In this document: positions 21,968-33,489 of the stretch, one piece after another
How the letters are laid out: the number at the start of each line of letters is the position of its first letter
Numbering within the stretch: position 1 is the first letter of the stretch
From: Anaeramoeba flamelloides
Taxonomy: Eukaryota; Metamonada; Anaeramoebidae
NCBI GenBank assembly: GCA_027625915.1
Contig: JANTQA010000023.1
Location: 186,001 to 250,000, forward strand
Direction of reading: 5' to 3'
Length of the DNA stretch: 64,000 bases
The notes under the pieces: generated by a model
The model's database searches: none
What the model was told of the DNA's origin: nothing
Seen by the model: only the letters and a program-made list of their open reading frames with translations
Translations under genes and position numbers: made by a program

Positions 21968-22928
21968 TTATTATTTTGAAGGGAGGAAACCAGTTTCCTC
22001 TTACAGCCCTAATTTCTAAATTTTTGCTAAGAAATTTCAATAAAAAATCATAATTCTCTTTATCATTAACCAATGATAAAATAAATAATGAGTCTTTATT
22101 TCAAATAATATCAAGAATAATATTATTAATTGCTTATTATTTTTATTTATTTGAATTAATTCCTTAATCCAAAATTTTCGATTTTTTCTATAGAATGGGG
22201 AGCCCCAAAGAAAATGATCGATATCTTCTATTATTTCCTGATTATAATGATTTTTACAGAAGTTGAAGAATTTTGTTTTTAATTTATTTTTAGCATAAAC
22301 ATAAGAATATCTGTTTAGATAATTTGTGAAAGTTCAAAATTTTAAAATGGAAGTAGAGCTTACCCATTTTAAATATTTTTTGACTTTAGGTTTTTTTTAA
22401 TTTTTGAAATAAACAGAAAATTTAAAAAGTTTTCTGTTTATTTCAAAAATTAAAAAAAACCGCAGTTAGCTTTTCCAGAATTCAAAAGAATTGAATAAAA
22501 TCTATGATTTTTCTCTATTCGTTTGAATTTCGGAAAAGCTAGAAACTTGACGACACGGCTGTTTGTTGATATTGTTATTGTAATTAATAATTTTTAAATA
22601 TTCTTGACCTTTCCACTTAGACTATTTATAATTAACTTTTGTCTAAAATTATTTAGGTCTACATTTAATAATTTTAAATTTCCTATTTCCCAATTAATAT
22701 TTTCATCTTTTTTCTTGGAAAATTTTAATTGTTGTGAAATGTAATCAATCCCAAGGTATTTCTAATTTTTTTTTGAGTTTATATCTTCTTTTGTAGATTG
22801 ATATTCTGGCTTGGTCAAGTTTAGCTTCAGTTTTATAAATTATTCTTGGAGAGTGTGGATTTTGTTTTAAAAATTTTGTTACTTTTTTTGTTTATCCAAA
22901 CATCAATTGAGTTAAAATCTTTTTGATT
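21968..22928 (-). mobile_element. LINE relic L3 (C-terminal part)
   Basis: Read on the minus strand from 22928: PHSPRIIYK near 22850, a spacer with a hairpin array (22385-22565), then NFCKNHYNQEIIEDIDHFLW (finger, about 22195-22255), SLVNDKENYDFLLKFL near 22070, and a 3' hairpin AGAGGAAACTGGTTTCCTCC followed by an (AAT)n-like tail. The finger has a Ser where the last Cys is expected. A U element (22929-23632) cuts the upstream end. Confidence 0.65.
22385..22565 (-). repeat. LINE-associated hairpin array 3
   Basis: Two tandem stem-loops: AGGTTTTTTTTAATTTTTG with its complement, then GCTTTTCCAGAATTCAAAAG with its complement. They are linked by CCGCAGTTAGC and followed by ACTTGACGACACGG. It lies between the linker and finger regions of L3, as in L1. 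Confidence 0.6.
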
Positions 22929-23632
22929 TAAACTCTGTTTCAGTCAAAGGGGGCCAATGTTTTTTTTCAAATATCAATTATTTTATATAATTGACCATTT
23001 GAAGAACAAATCAGAAATAAACAGAATAATACACCTCAAAGAAATGTTGATACATGTCTGAAAGAATATTAATTAATAAATAGCTTTTCTTAAAAATTGA
23101 AAAACTCAAATTCTTAGGGCTATTCAAAAAACAACGATGTTTGTTTTGAACTTCTACTGGTATTTGAATAATAAATATCAAACATTTTTCACTTCGTTTT
23201 CCATACTTTTCTTTTTGAAATTAAGCCCTCAAACAAAGTTTGTTGGTATTTGTGGTCTCTATTTGAAAAAGGAAATGAAAATGAAGTGAAATTTTTACAC
23301 ATTTATTAAACAAATATCAAGATCAAAGATCAAATTGAATTCCAATAGAAATCAATATGATTTCTCAACAATCTTTACATGGTTTCAATGACATTAGAAT
23401 AACAAGTTTTACCAAGTGACTATTGATCTTGCAATAAAAAATTTTTTGCAAATGAATGAATTTTTTAAAAAAAAATCGATAAAAAAAAAACAAAAATGTG
23501 TAGAAATGTGAAAAAATGATTTCAATTTTAAAAATTTCCAAAATAAAATTTTTCTTCTAATATCTATGCAAACCCTTTAAACACGTGTATTATACCATTA
23601 CAACTGGGCCCCTTTGACTGAAAAATAATTTA
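22929..23632. mobile_element. U family element, copy 1
   Basis: TA-flanked, 704 bp: left TA-AACTCTGTTTCAGTCAAAG, right CTTTGACTGAAAAATAATT-TA with GGGCCCC just inside. Nearly identical to 41398-42106. No intact ORF. Tc1/mariner-like by target and ends. Confidence 0.75.
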
Positions 23633-25650
23633 GTTGATGGGTTTTTGTGTGAATTGAGAAATATTTTTACAAAAAAACTTTTTTTTGATCAAAAAATAGC
23701 TTAGGTGATAAAAAGTTATTCTTTGAAAAAACAACAAAAAAGATACTTAATTGGATCAATGATCAGATCAAAGAGTTTTATTATGTTTTCATTTTATTTT
23801 GGTTGACAAACCTATCGATCCTTTTAGATCAACAACAATAAGAAATAAAGAGAAATAAATATTATCTCAGTCAATCGTGGTGTTGTAAATTGAGTTGAAT
23901 AAAAAGACCTTCTAAAAGAACCAACCCTTTATCTGTTCTTTAAAGAATGTGATCTTGGGTTAAAAGATCTTCAATATTCCCAGAAAGCTAAAAGGGGTTG
24001 GGTAACTCTACAAAAGATTTCACAACATCCTTGCCAGATGATCAGCAATTATTAAGATTTTTTATAGATTTGTCTCCTTGTTTTCTTCTTCTTTTTCTTC
24101 TTTGAGCATCTCTGTATTGGACAGAAAACACAATTAGAGCTTAGAGGTTATTGTTTGACCGATCACCAATAAGAAGGAAAATTATTCTTTATTCTTTTTG
24201 GCTATTTAAAATTGTGAAGGTAACAACTCGATTGTAATCAAAGCACCTCTATCTTATATTCAAGTGTATTGTTGAAATGGGTAATTATTAGTTTGATCAG
24301 AAAATTTGTTTGAGATTCTTTATAGTTTGTTAAAAACAAATATAAAGAATAAAATTTTTTAATCCACAACAAACCAAACTCATTCCCTTTATAAAAGTTT
24401 TCTGTCTTGCAAAACTTTCAAACACTTTCAAAGACAGTTCACAACCCTTACAAACACTTTCAAACATTTATTAAATGGGAAAGTGTTGTAAAAGTCTCAA
24501 GGCTTTTGTAAAAGTCAAGATATTTTTTTTAAGGGACTAGTCTCTATTAATTTTAATTTTGTCCAATAACTAAATAAGGAATCCTTATCTTGAAATATGT
24601 TTAGAATTGAAAATAGACAGGTTTTTTCAATGCTAGAACTTTTTGTTCTTGTTTTTTTAAAAATTTACAATTCTGCGAATAAAAGTGACTTTTAAAAATT
24701 TTTTTTTTACAAAAATATCTTTAATGGATGAGAATTTTTTGATTAATTTTGGATTTACTTATTTTCTCAAAAATAATATTTATTCTCATTTTGAAATACG
24801 AAAAAATAATTTAAAACGGGTAAATATTTTCTCTTTCACTTCTGTTCATCCAACTTGACTCTATAAAGAGCTCAATTTGTTTTATCAATAATTACTTTTT
24901 AAAAAAATAGTCCTTATTCTTTTCATTGATTTTTTTTTGACTCTGACAAAAACTTTTGGAATGATAATTTGGGAACACTTTTTAAAACTTCAAATTCAAC
25001 AAAAACAAAAGAATGTAAACTCAAAAAGTAGATTTATGAAAAAAAAAAGAATGGTACAAGGAAAAGAAAGAAAATCTTTTATTAAGAGTAAAGCATATAT
25101 TGTACATTTTTTTCGAATCAAACTGTTCAATCATGCAAATCCAAAAAAACCCTTTCATGTTTATTTTTCAAACTATTTTTTGTAGTTCTTCAACAAAAAT
25201 AACAAGGTTTGGCTTTATTGCTCATATTTTTTTTTTATTTTTTTTATTTTTGCGAAAAGTTGAAAAATTTTAACTTTCAAAAAAGTAAAAAAAAAATGCA
25301 AAAATTTTTTATTTCTATAAAAACAATAACCAAAATTAATGAATGTCATTTAGCAAGATTTTAATTACTATACTAAGAAGTTTTTCAGTTTGATTTCAAA
25401 TCTAAGTAATTGGCAAAAAAAATTCTAAATCTCATAAAATTTATCTAAAAACATTTAAAATAGACTAGTCCCTTAAGGTAATTTCAAAAAAATAATTTTC
25501 GTTTTTTTGCGATAATGTGAATATTGTGATAATGTTGAATATCGTGATTTTATGATTTTTCGCGATAAAGCTGGACTAATCGCGATTTTTTAATACAACC
25601 GCAATTTTATTTCTAATATCATCATAATATATGTTATCATCAAAACCTCT
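23633..25650. repeat. Right arm of the large inverted repeat
   Basis: Reverse complement of 19610-20690, interrupted by the TTAA element at 24529-25476. Past that insertion, the TCGCGAT-rich block at 25500-25600 matches 19670-19780 and TGTTATCATCAAAAC near 25632 matches about 19620. The inner end abuts U copy 1. Confidence 0.6.
24529..25476. mobile_element. TTAA family 1 element, complete copy
   Basis: It starts TTAAGGGACTAGTCTC and ends AGACTAGTCCCTTAA, 948 bp including both TTAA. It splits the right arm of the large inverted repeat; the left arm near 19780 shows the joined site, with TTAG in place of TTAA. The 82-codon ORF inside (24937-25185) is Lys-rich and not recognisable. Confidence 0.75.
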
Positions 25651-26035
25651 AATATATTAACAAATTCTTTGATTTCAAATTTTCCTCAACCCCAATTTTT
25701 AAAAAAAAAATAAAAAAGTGCTAGTAATTTCAAAAATATTTTCGATATTCAAAAGTTGAGAGTGTTTTTATTATAAAAAATTTAATCACCAGTTTTTTAA
25801 GGGAATTAAGTTATAAACTTAGATTTCGAAAAATATTAATCAGAAAAAAAGAGTGATTAATTTGATTGGGAACGTATTAACAATGAACAATCTTTTTTGG
25901 GATTATTTACATTTCATGTATTTTTTAACAGACTCTAGATTGAAAGAAGAGTGGAGAATTGAATTGAAAAGAAGAGCCAATTACAACTGATGCTCTCCGT
26001 TACTGAAACTATTAGAATTGAGAGATCGATTTTAG

Positions 26036-26218
26036 GCTTTGGGAGTTGAAATTGGTTCAGTGTGTGTTAGTTCTGGAGTTGTAATTGGATCTTTAGTTGG
26101 TTGTTTTTGTGATCGTTGTTATTTGACTTGTTTTTTTCTTGCTATTGTTTTTTTTTTATTTTTGAAACAAAGAAGATTAAAGTATACAAAAGAGAAATTT
26201 AATTATTCTGTTAATTAA
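26036..26218 (+). pseudogene. Possible C-terminal membrane-segment fragment
   Basis: A 60-codon open stretch, without a start codon, reads SSGVVIGSLVGCF, then a strongly hydrophobic run (FFLAIVFFLFL), then the basic tail KQRRLKYTKEK and a stop. This has the layout of a type I membrane protein C-terminus: Gly-rich transmembrane start and basic cytosolic tail. It could equally be a chance frame. A stop lies immediately upstream, so if real it is an exon or a relic. The parent family cannot be named. Confidence 0.2.
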
Positions 26219-26984
26219 AGTCCTAAAATAAAAGTCTCGATTTTTTTTCTATTCACAAAATTTTTGTTTTTTGATATATTTTACCATTTATAAGTCCAAC
26301 TACAGTTTCAATTTGTTAAATAATCTGTTTTGACTTCAATATATATTTTTAATCAACTTTTTATTGTTGTTTTGGAATTTTTTGGTTTTTAGAATTGTTC
26401 AATGGTGTTTTTAGTTTTTAATTGTGAATGATATTAAAAGTTTTCAAGGGTATGTTGTTTTTGAAAAAAAGAAGCATAGTTTAAACATAATACTTTATAT
26501 GTATCAAGATATAATCACAATTTTTTTTAAAAGATCCTTCTAAATATTTTTATAGTTCTAATTTATTGAAAAAATCCAAAGATCTTCATTAGACAAAGAG
26601 AATTGATATTTTTAGAGATCTAATTCACTCTCATTATAATGTAAAATTCATCTCTAATGATTTAACCAATGCTCTTTTAGAATTTTTTTTCTACTATGTT
26701 GACAATTTACCAAATATTCTCAACACTACTGATAAATTCTAATAAATTTCAAATAATTTTTAATTCAATTCCATTTTTCGAAATCTTCAAACTGTTTCTT
26801 ATCAAACAGTCCAGGACAAAGATAATTTTAAAGATAACCTAATTTTACAGTGTTTCTTAACATTTAACTTCATAATATGCTTTATTCAAAGTTGTAAAAA
26901 AAAATTCCAAAATCAAAAATGATATAAAAATTTTTTGTAAATTAATTTGAATTTAACAGTTTTTGTTTCAATAATATTCAGAAA
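26219..26984. other. Non-coding AT-rich interval
   Basis: No gene, no clear repeat ends. The last part may be an eroded Q-type sequence. Confidence 0.3.
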
Positions 26985-27233
26985 ATGAAAGTGATGATTT
27001 TTAAAAATATACTCCAATTTAGATCAAAAAATTATTTCATGTCATTTTTTAGATTGAAAATCCAATAAGAAATTTTGAGATACATAAACTCGAACACCTT
27101 ACAAACGAACTTGAAAATGAAAAATTAAAATAATCACCATTTTTTAATATTAAAAAAAAAATTCTCAATAAAAAAATTTCAAATCTAAATAATGGTATTT
27201 TCAATGATCAAAAATTATTGAGTTAGAGTAGGG

Positions 27234-27721
27234 AAAAAAATACCGGACTTGAAAAAAATCCCTGAAAAGATTTTTAATTGTGAGTATTAGTAAAATTTTT
27301 GTCTAATTTCAATTATATCCTTATTATAAAAAACCAATTTTTTTATGAGATTAGTAATAAACCTACCTAAAGTCCATCAAAGTAAGGTGTCTCTAGAATA
27401 CTAGAGTAATTGTTTGATAGCCATATGTTGATCAACTGTTTTCAAAAAACAATCCAGTTTTATTGAGGTTTACTAGAGTTTGGGAAATGATAATTTTTCA
27501 TCTTGTTTTTTAATTGATTGATTGAATGCTGTTTTGAACAAGTGTGATTTCATCAATCATCATTCTAATAAGTGGGTGAGTTATAATTGAAAAAAGTTCG
27601 ATTCTTAAAAAAAGGAATTTGATTGTAAATAAATGAAATTACACAATAATTTTACTAATATTAACAATTAAAAATCTTGTCCGGGATTTTTTTCATGTCC
27701 AGTATTTTTTTCACTGCTCTA
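27234..27721. mobile_element. S family MITE, copy 2
   Basis: Very close to 5744-6237. Inserted at the TA of ATTGAGTTACTTTGAA; the uninterrupted target is present at about 11033-11048. Confidence 0.8.
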
Positions 27722-27886
27722 CTTTGAACCATTAGATTGTTTTCACAAACCATACAGACATTCTAACCTTACTTTGAAAATATAATAAGTCATATTTATT
27801 GGTTGTCTATTATAAAATTGTGCTTTATAAAATAGAAAATTCAATTTCAATCAAAAGATCAAAATTTCAACTTCTCTTACTTCAAT

Positions 27887-28375
27887 TACTGTAGTTCAAA
27901 ATAAAGCGTTCAAAAAAATTTAATTAAAGTTTCTAAATAAAAAGCTTGTTTTTTTGTTATAGAACATCTAGACATCAACTGATCAAAGAAACCAATAATA
28001 AACCCCAAAAAAAACATGGTATTGATTTCAAAAAGTTCTATTATCCAAAAGAAATTCGAAAAAATAAAAGATCAAATTGCCGAAAATTTCTCAAAAAATA
28101 GAGCAAATTTTTGACTAAAATATGTAAAAATAATGAAAAAAACCTAAAATTTTAAAAAAATGGAAAATATTATAAAAAATTTTCAACAAATTGCATTCCT
28201 AATTTAAATTTTACAGAAAAGATCCAGATGTCTACTCTCAAAATTGATTTGAACTTAGGTGTACTATTTGGTAGAAAATTGAGATGTTACCTTGGTACAA
28301 TGAGAAAAAAAAGCACGGATAATTTAATGAAACACTGATTATAGTCCTTGTGCATGCATTGTTTTGATCATTGTA
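27887..28375 (-). mobile_element. T family MITE, copy 2 (inverted)
   Basis: Left TA-CTGTAGTTCAAAATAAAGCG, right GTTTTGATCATTG-TA. It is the reverse orientation of copies 1, 3 and 4 and inserted in Q sequence after CTTACTTCAAT. Confidence 0.7.
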
Positions 28376-28553
28376 GAGTTATTTGTTTGAAAAAACCAAG
28401 AATAAAATTAACTTTTCTCAAGAATTGAAATAACAGAAGAAATATCCCAGAACACGTATTAGAAATGAAATCACAGAAATCACAAAATCACAGAAACCGT
28501 GTATAAACTTGATTGTATTTTTTGATCTTTGTTATGAAATTGCAAAAAAAATA

Positions 28554-29038
28554 TACAGTGATCAAAATAATTCTTACACAACAACTATAATCCGTGTTTC
28601 AAAATATTATCCATGCTTTTTTTTCTTCTTGTGCCAAGGCAACATCCAATCTTCTACCAAATAGTATACCTAATTCTAAATCAATTTTGAAAGTAAAGGT
28701 CTTGTTATTTTCAGTAAAATTTAAATTTCAGAATGCAAATAGTTGAAAATTTTCCATAATCTTCGAAATTTTTTTTAAAATTTTAGGTTTTTTTCAAGAT
28801 GTTTAAAAATTTTCATAAAAATTTACTCTATTTTTTGAGATAAATTTTCGGCAATTTGATCTTTTATTTTTAGAATTTTTTATATAATAGATCTTTTTGA
28901 AGCCAATACCATTTTTTTTAGGGTTTATTATTGGTTTCTTTGATCAGTTGATGTATAGATGTTCTATAACAAAAAAACACGCTATTTATTTTTAAACTTG
29001 GATTAAATTTTTTTGAACGCTTTATTTTGATTACAGTA
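28554..29038 (+). mobile_element. T family MITE, copy 3
   Basis: TA-CAGTGATCAAAATAATTC to GATTACAG-TA, 485 bp, mirror partner of copy 2 across the centre of the Q palindrome. Confidence 0.75.
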
Positions 29039-29510
29039 ATTGAAGTAAGAGAAGTTGAAATATTGGTCTTTTGATCGAAATTGAATTCTCTATTTCAAAA
29101 AAACACAACTTTATAATAAACAATCAATTTCTATGTCTTATAATATTTCTCAGAGTTGGGTTGGGATGGTTGTAAGGTTTGTGGATACAATGTAACAAAA
29201 CAAACTAACCTAATGATCAAAAATCATTGGCAATAAGATCATTTAGATTGAAAGATGTTTGATTGTTGAGAAGTGTTTGTAATGTTAAAAAATCCTGATT
29301 ATTTTTTTTCATTTTCACTTTCCAAAACAAGGTGTTCGAGTTCGCGTATCTCAAAATTTCTATTTCTGAATTTTTCATTAAAAAAATAACATGAAATAAT
29401 TTTTTGATCCAAATTGGATAAATATTTTAAAGATCAGAACTTCACAATTCAAATGAGATTGTAACAAAAACTTTTTATACAAATATATAAATCCTGTACG
29501 TAGTACTTAA

Positions 29511-29934
29511 ATATGTTTCACTATTCAAATATTTTTTAGATTTGATCTGTCAATTTTATCAAACCCGTAAAGCGTAATGTAATTGTTTCCATTTCTCAAA
29601 TAAAAACAAAAGGAATAAACGAAATTGAAAACAACAGTAATTATTTTGATTTTAAAATCCAATATTTCAATTTATTGATGATAATTCACGTCATGTTGGA
29701 TACTTTCAAAACTTGTAAAAATTAAATACAAGTCAAAGTTACAGTGAATATGATGTGCAAAGCACAAAAAAAATTATCAAAAAAAAAAAAACCTTTTCAA
29801 TCCACACGAAGAAGAAAACAAAACATAATGAAATGAAAATAAAAGATAAAAGTAAACTGTGAATAAAAATGGTTCCTATTAGAGGGGTTCTGATGAGAGT
29901 AATTGTTCTTCAAATCATCATTTACAGGATTTTT
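29511..29934. other. 3' flank of the DUF4291 gene
   Basis: AT-rich and non-coding; no repeat match seen. It probably includes the 3' UTR of the minus-strand gene. Confidence 0.3.
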
Positions 29935-30651
29935 TTATTTTCTTATTTTTCCTTTCCCTAAACTGTTTATCATTTTGGAAGTCTCTCCTGATAACATTCC
30001 TAATTCTTTTAAAACATCTTCTGAGCATTTTGGAATATAAGCTTGTTCAGTTGGTAGAAATTGTGATAAAGATTCCATTGAAAGACAATTTGATTGATCT
30101 TTTTTCACATTATATTTCCGTAAAAGCTTTCGTTTTTTCTTTCCCTTTTTCAAAAGTAAATGTGCAATATGCACTTGGTGTGAAAGTTCAGTGACGTCAG
30201 TAATTGAAATAATATTTTTATTATAATAAAGTGACAATTTCCCTGCTATTCCGATTTGTATTGCTCGTTCATTTAAGATTTTTCTAGGTTCATTAGATTT
30301 TGGTTCTGGTGAAAACAAATCACGGGCAGGATCCCATTGGACTCTACCAAGAATTCCAGATCCTCCATCTTTGCATTTACATTTGCTAAGTAAATATGCA
30401 AGTGTTTCATGAGAGATTTTGATTTTTAAAATACGGTTTTGGCTGTGTTTTCGACCATACCCTGAACGATAGAGCACCCACGCAAATGAAGGTTTAATCC
30501 AAGTCATACGATTGGTTTTATAAGCTTTTCCACCAAACTTTTGATTATCTACAGCATAATCTGCAATTTCATCACTAAATGCTTGGTAGACATAAACCCC
30601 TTCCTGGTCAAATTGTCCTTTAAATGTTGGACAATTTACAGTTTCAGTCAT
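29935..30651 (-). CDS. DUF4291 family protein
   Basis: A 238-codon intronless frame from the first ATG (30649-30651) to TAA. It matches the layout of the DUF4291 family: VYVYQAFSDEIADYAV (18-33), the signature MTWIKPSFAWVLYRSGYG (49-66), RILKIKIS (73-80), RVQWDP (103-108), RAIQIGI (129-135) and SITDVTEL (149-156). A Lys-rich, probably flexible tail (about 166-184) follows, then a Ser/Leu-rich C-terminus. DUF4291 proteins are usually about 200 aa and are scattered through bacteria and some eukaryotes; no activity is established as far as I know. No signal peptide or membrane segment, so probably cytosolic or nuclear given the basic tail. All family signature blocks look intact. Neighbours are Q repeats only. 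Confidence 0.85.
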   Translation of the reverse strand: MTETVNCPTFKGQFDQEGVYVYQAFSDEIADYAVDNQKFGGKAYKTNRMTWIKPSFAWVLYRSGYGRKHSQNRILKIKISHETLAYLLSKCKCKDGGSGILGRVQWDPARDLFSPEPKSNEPRKILNERAIQIGIAGKLSLYYNKNIISITDVTELSHQVHIAHLLLKKGKKKRKLLRKYNVKKDQSNCLSMESLSQFLPTEQAYIPKCSEDVLKELGMLSGETSKMINSLGKGKIRK

Positions 30652-30975
30652 CAAAATGGAGGGTTTAGGATTTAGAGTTTGAAATAAAAAAAAAAATGAA
30701 AAGTTAAAACCACAAAATTTGTTGACTGAAATGTGGATTTCTGTAAAATGTTTTTTTTGATGATTTGCCTTGTCAATATTTCACAAGAACCAAAACCTTG
30801 TTTATAAAACATAGTTTGGATCTCAATTATCCATTTTGATTGAGATTTTGTAAAATGTTTCATTTTTTTTTCAAAAAATTTTTGACTATTTGCTTAAAAT
30901 TCATTCAATTTCATTTTGAGAATTCGTTTTAATGGATTATATCAATCAAAAAATTTACAATCTATTTGAGAACAA
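30652..30975. other. 5' flank of the DUF4291 gene
   Basis: About 320 bases of AT-rich sequence with A/T runs. A minus-strand 63-codon open stretch here has no recognisable content; it could be 5' UTR or an unrelated frame. Confidence 0.3.
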
Positions 30976-31720
30976 TATTTCTTTCTGATTTACAATAGAA
31001 GATTAAAAAATATGTTATCTATTTTTTGGTTACTTTGGTTTTGGAAATTGACAAAACAAATCAATCAAAAAACTTACATTAACATGGATCTTCAATTTAG
31101 AAAATTGTCAAAATCTCAGGATTTTTACAATTTAGAAGCAAAGATCGAAAAACACAATCAACTTTCCATGGTTTCTGTTGATTTCAATTCTTAAAATAAT
31201 TTATTCTTATCTTGATTTTGACAAAATAAAATAACCTCGAATGAAATAAGAGAAGTTGAAATTTTTATCTTCTGATAGGATAGAAATAGAATTTTCTATT
31301 TCAAAAAAACACAATTTTATAATAGACAACCAATTTCTATGTCTTATATTATTTCGTCAGAGTAGGGTTGGAACGGATTAATTGTTTGTGAAGACAATCT
31401 AACAAATCAAAGCAACTCAATGATCAAAAATTATTTACATTACAATCATTTAGCTTTAAAGTTGTTTATCAAGATCTTCATTTTTTTGTAAGCTAAGAAA
31501 CTTGTGATTATTTTTCCATTTCATTTTCACGATCCTTAACAAGGTATTCGAGTTTATGTATCTCAAAATTTCTTTTATCATTTTTCCATTTAAAAAATGA
31601 AAAGAAATGATTTTTTGATCCAAATTGGAGATTATTTTAAAGATCCTAACTTCACGATTCAAAGGGAATTGAACCAAAAGCTTTTTATACAAATTGGTTA
31701 ATCCGATCCGTAGTCCTTAA
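30976..31720. mobile_element. Q family TTAA element, copy 3
   Basis: It shares long stretches with 44491-45241, including GGATCTTCAATTTA, AGAGAAGTTGAAATTTTTAT and GATTTTTTGATCCAAATTGG, and ends CCGTAGTCCTTAA (31708-31720). The left end is not clear. No genuine ORF. Confidence 0.6.
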
Positions 31721-32197
31721 ATTGAAATTTATGAAAGTTATCTAAAAGAAAAATATTTGTTGGCTTGTAATAATCTGAAACTCTTTTGATGAAAAACCAA
31801 AAAGTGGAAAGTTTTATAAATTACATGTTTTTAAAATTTTGAATTGTAAAAACTTTTTAATTGTAAGTTATTGAATTTTGATGTTGTGATTTAAATCAAA
31901 ATTTGGAACAATTTCAAAAAAACAAAAGTGAAGTGAAGTAATAAAAGTGACTTCAATTTTTGTGCTATTTTTGTCAGTGTAGGGAAATTTATATTATCAT
32001 TTTTTAGTCATTTTTCAGAATTTTGTTGGTAAAAATAAATTTTAGAGTATGATCAAATGAAATAGAAAAAAGTTCATTTTATTTGAAATAATATCTTTGG
32101 AAAAGGTTCGAAATTGAAACAAAACTCAATTTTAAAATAATAAATTATGGAAGATTTTACAGTAACCGATTCTTTTGAATTTTAATTATTGATAACA
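31721..32197. other. Non-coding AT-rich interval
   Basis: No ORF, tRNA-like box or repeat end recognised. Confidence 0.35.
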
Positions 32198-33236
32198 TTA
32201 AGGGATTAACGTCTACCAAGAAGAAGTACAATAATATAAATATATGTTGTTATTGGGTTTAATCACATTAGTGTTACATTGTTCAAATGTCTCTAAAAAA
32301 TATATTAGTCAAATAGTAATATTTGTTGATCCTCATTAATAAAAAATGATCTATGTATTAGTAAAAAAACCCAAAAAATTTCAGAATATAATCCGCATTT
32401 CACCACAAATTTAAAGGTTCAATTATCAATATTCAGACAACAAAGTCACAAAATATCTTTCTTAAAATTGTGGCAAAATGTAGTTTAGTTGCTAAAAAAT
32501 TCGCTTTTTTTTTAAAAAAAATTATATACAAATAGATTTTTTTGACAAATTATTTCTGAAATATTGGAAATATATTGAAGCTACAATTAGTAGTTTTATC
32601 AAAAGCAAACAAAAATAATAATTCCTTGTACTTTTATGTTGATGATTATTGAGTTAATCTTTGAAATTTAAAAATTATAAAAATAGTTACTTTTGGAAGT
32701 TCTAAATCAAAATTATTAAATACCAGAATACTCTATTTTGGGTTATCTATTTTTAGATTTGGAAAAGGAATCAAAAAAAAATTTTTTTTTTCCAAAATGA
32801 TATTTTTTAATACTATGATTTTCCCAAGTAAAAAACGAATTTTTTTAGTTCACATCGGAAAATATTTTTCTAGTTTATAAATTGAAGAAAATCCAAAGAA
32901 CTCTAAAGTAACATCGTATAGAAATGATATTTACAGAGATTAAAAGAAACTTCCTTCTTGGACTCCAAAACTAAATTTTAACTATATTAATTTGGTTATA
33001 ATAGTAATAATTAATATTCATTTTTGAAAATTGAAATAAAAATTTTCATTTATTAATTCGATAATAATAGTAGTGATCCTTCGTAAAAAATGTAATAATT
33101 TATTGTGCAATAAGATTTATAAGAGATATTTTAGAGTCAAAGAAACTATTTGATCCAATATCGCACTAATATCATTTACACCCAATTACAACATACTTTG
33201 ATTATAGAGAAATCTAGGGTGACGCTAATCCCTTAA
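32198..33236. mobile_element. TTAA family 4 element C
   Basis: The ends are TTAAGGGATTAACGTCTACC and GACGCTAATCCCTTAA, 1039 bp. A related copy D lies at 61282-62036, its left end corresponding to this element's right end and vice versa. Homology continues inward, for example AAAGTATGTTGTAATTGGGT in D against its complement near 33180 here. No coding capacity. Confidence 0.7.
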
Positions 33237-33489
33237 TATTTTTTTCAACTCAAACTTTTTCATTTTTTGAATAATAAGAAAATAATAAGAAAAGAAAAAA
33301 AAACGATAAAAAGAAGAAAATTTCCAAAATGATTCCAATAGAAAATACAATAATACAAGAGCTATAAAAAAAAATTATAAGTCAACAATTAAATTACATG
33401 AGTTATCTAAAAATGGATTCGAATTTAATCATAAATAATTCATTATAGATTTTTATTTACTATAAATTATTTTTTCAAATTCAAACCGC
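33237..33489. other. Spacer between two TTAA elements
   Basis: Short AT-rich gap; nothing recognised. Confidence 0.35.

Larger units (their letters stand above)
26985..29510. mobile_element. Q family copy 2, arranged as a palindrome
   Basis: The left arm (about 26985-27886, carrying an S insertion) mirrors the right arm (29039-29510). Examples are ATCAAAAAATTATTTCATGTC at 27025 (first 20: ATCAAAAAATTATTTCATGT) against its complement near 29400, and AACTTCTCTTACTTCAAT at 27869 against ATTGAAGTAAGAGAAGTT at 29039. The outer right end is ACGTAGTACTTAA. Between the arms are two T elements in opposite orientation with about 180 bp between them. Confidence 0.6.
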
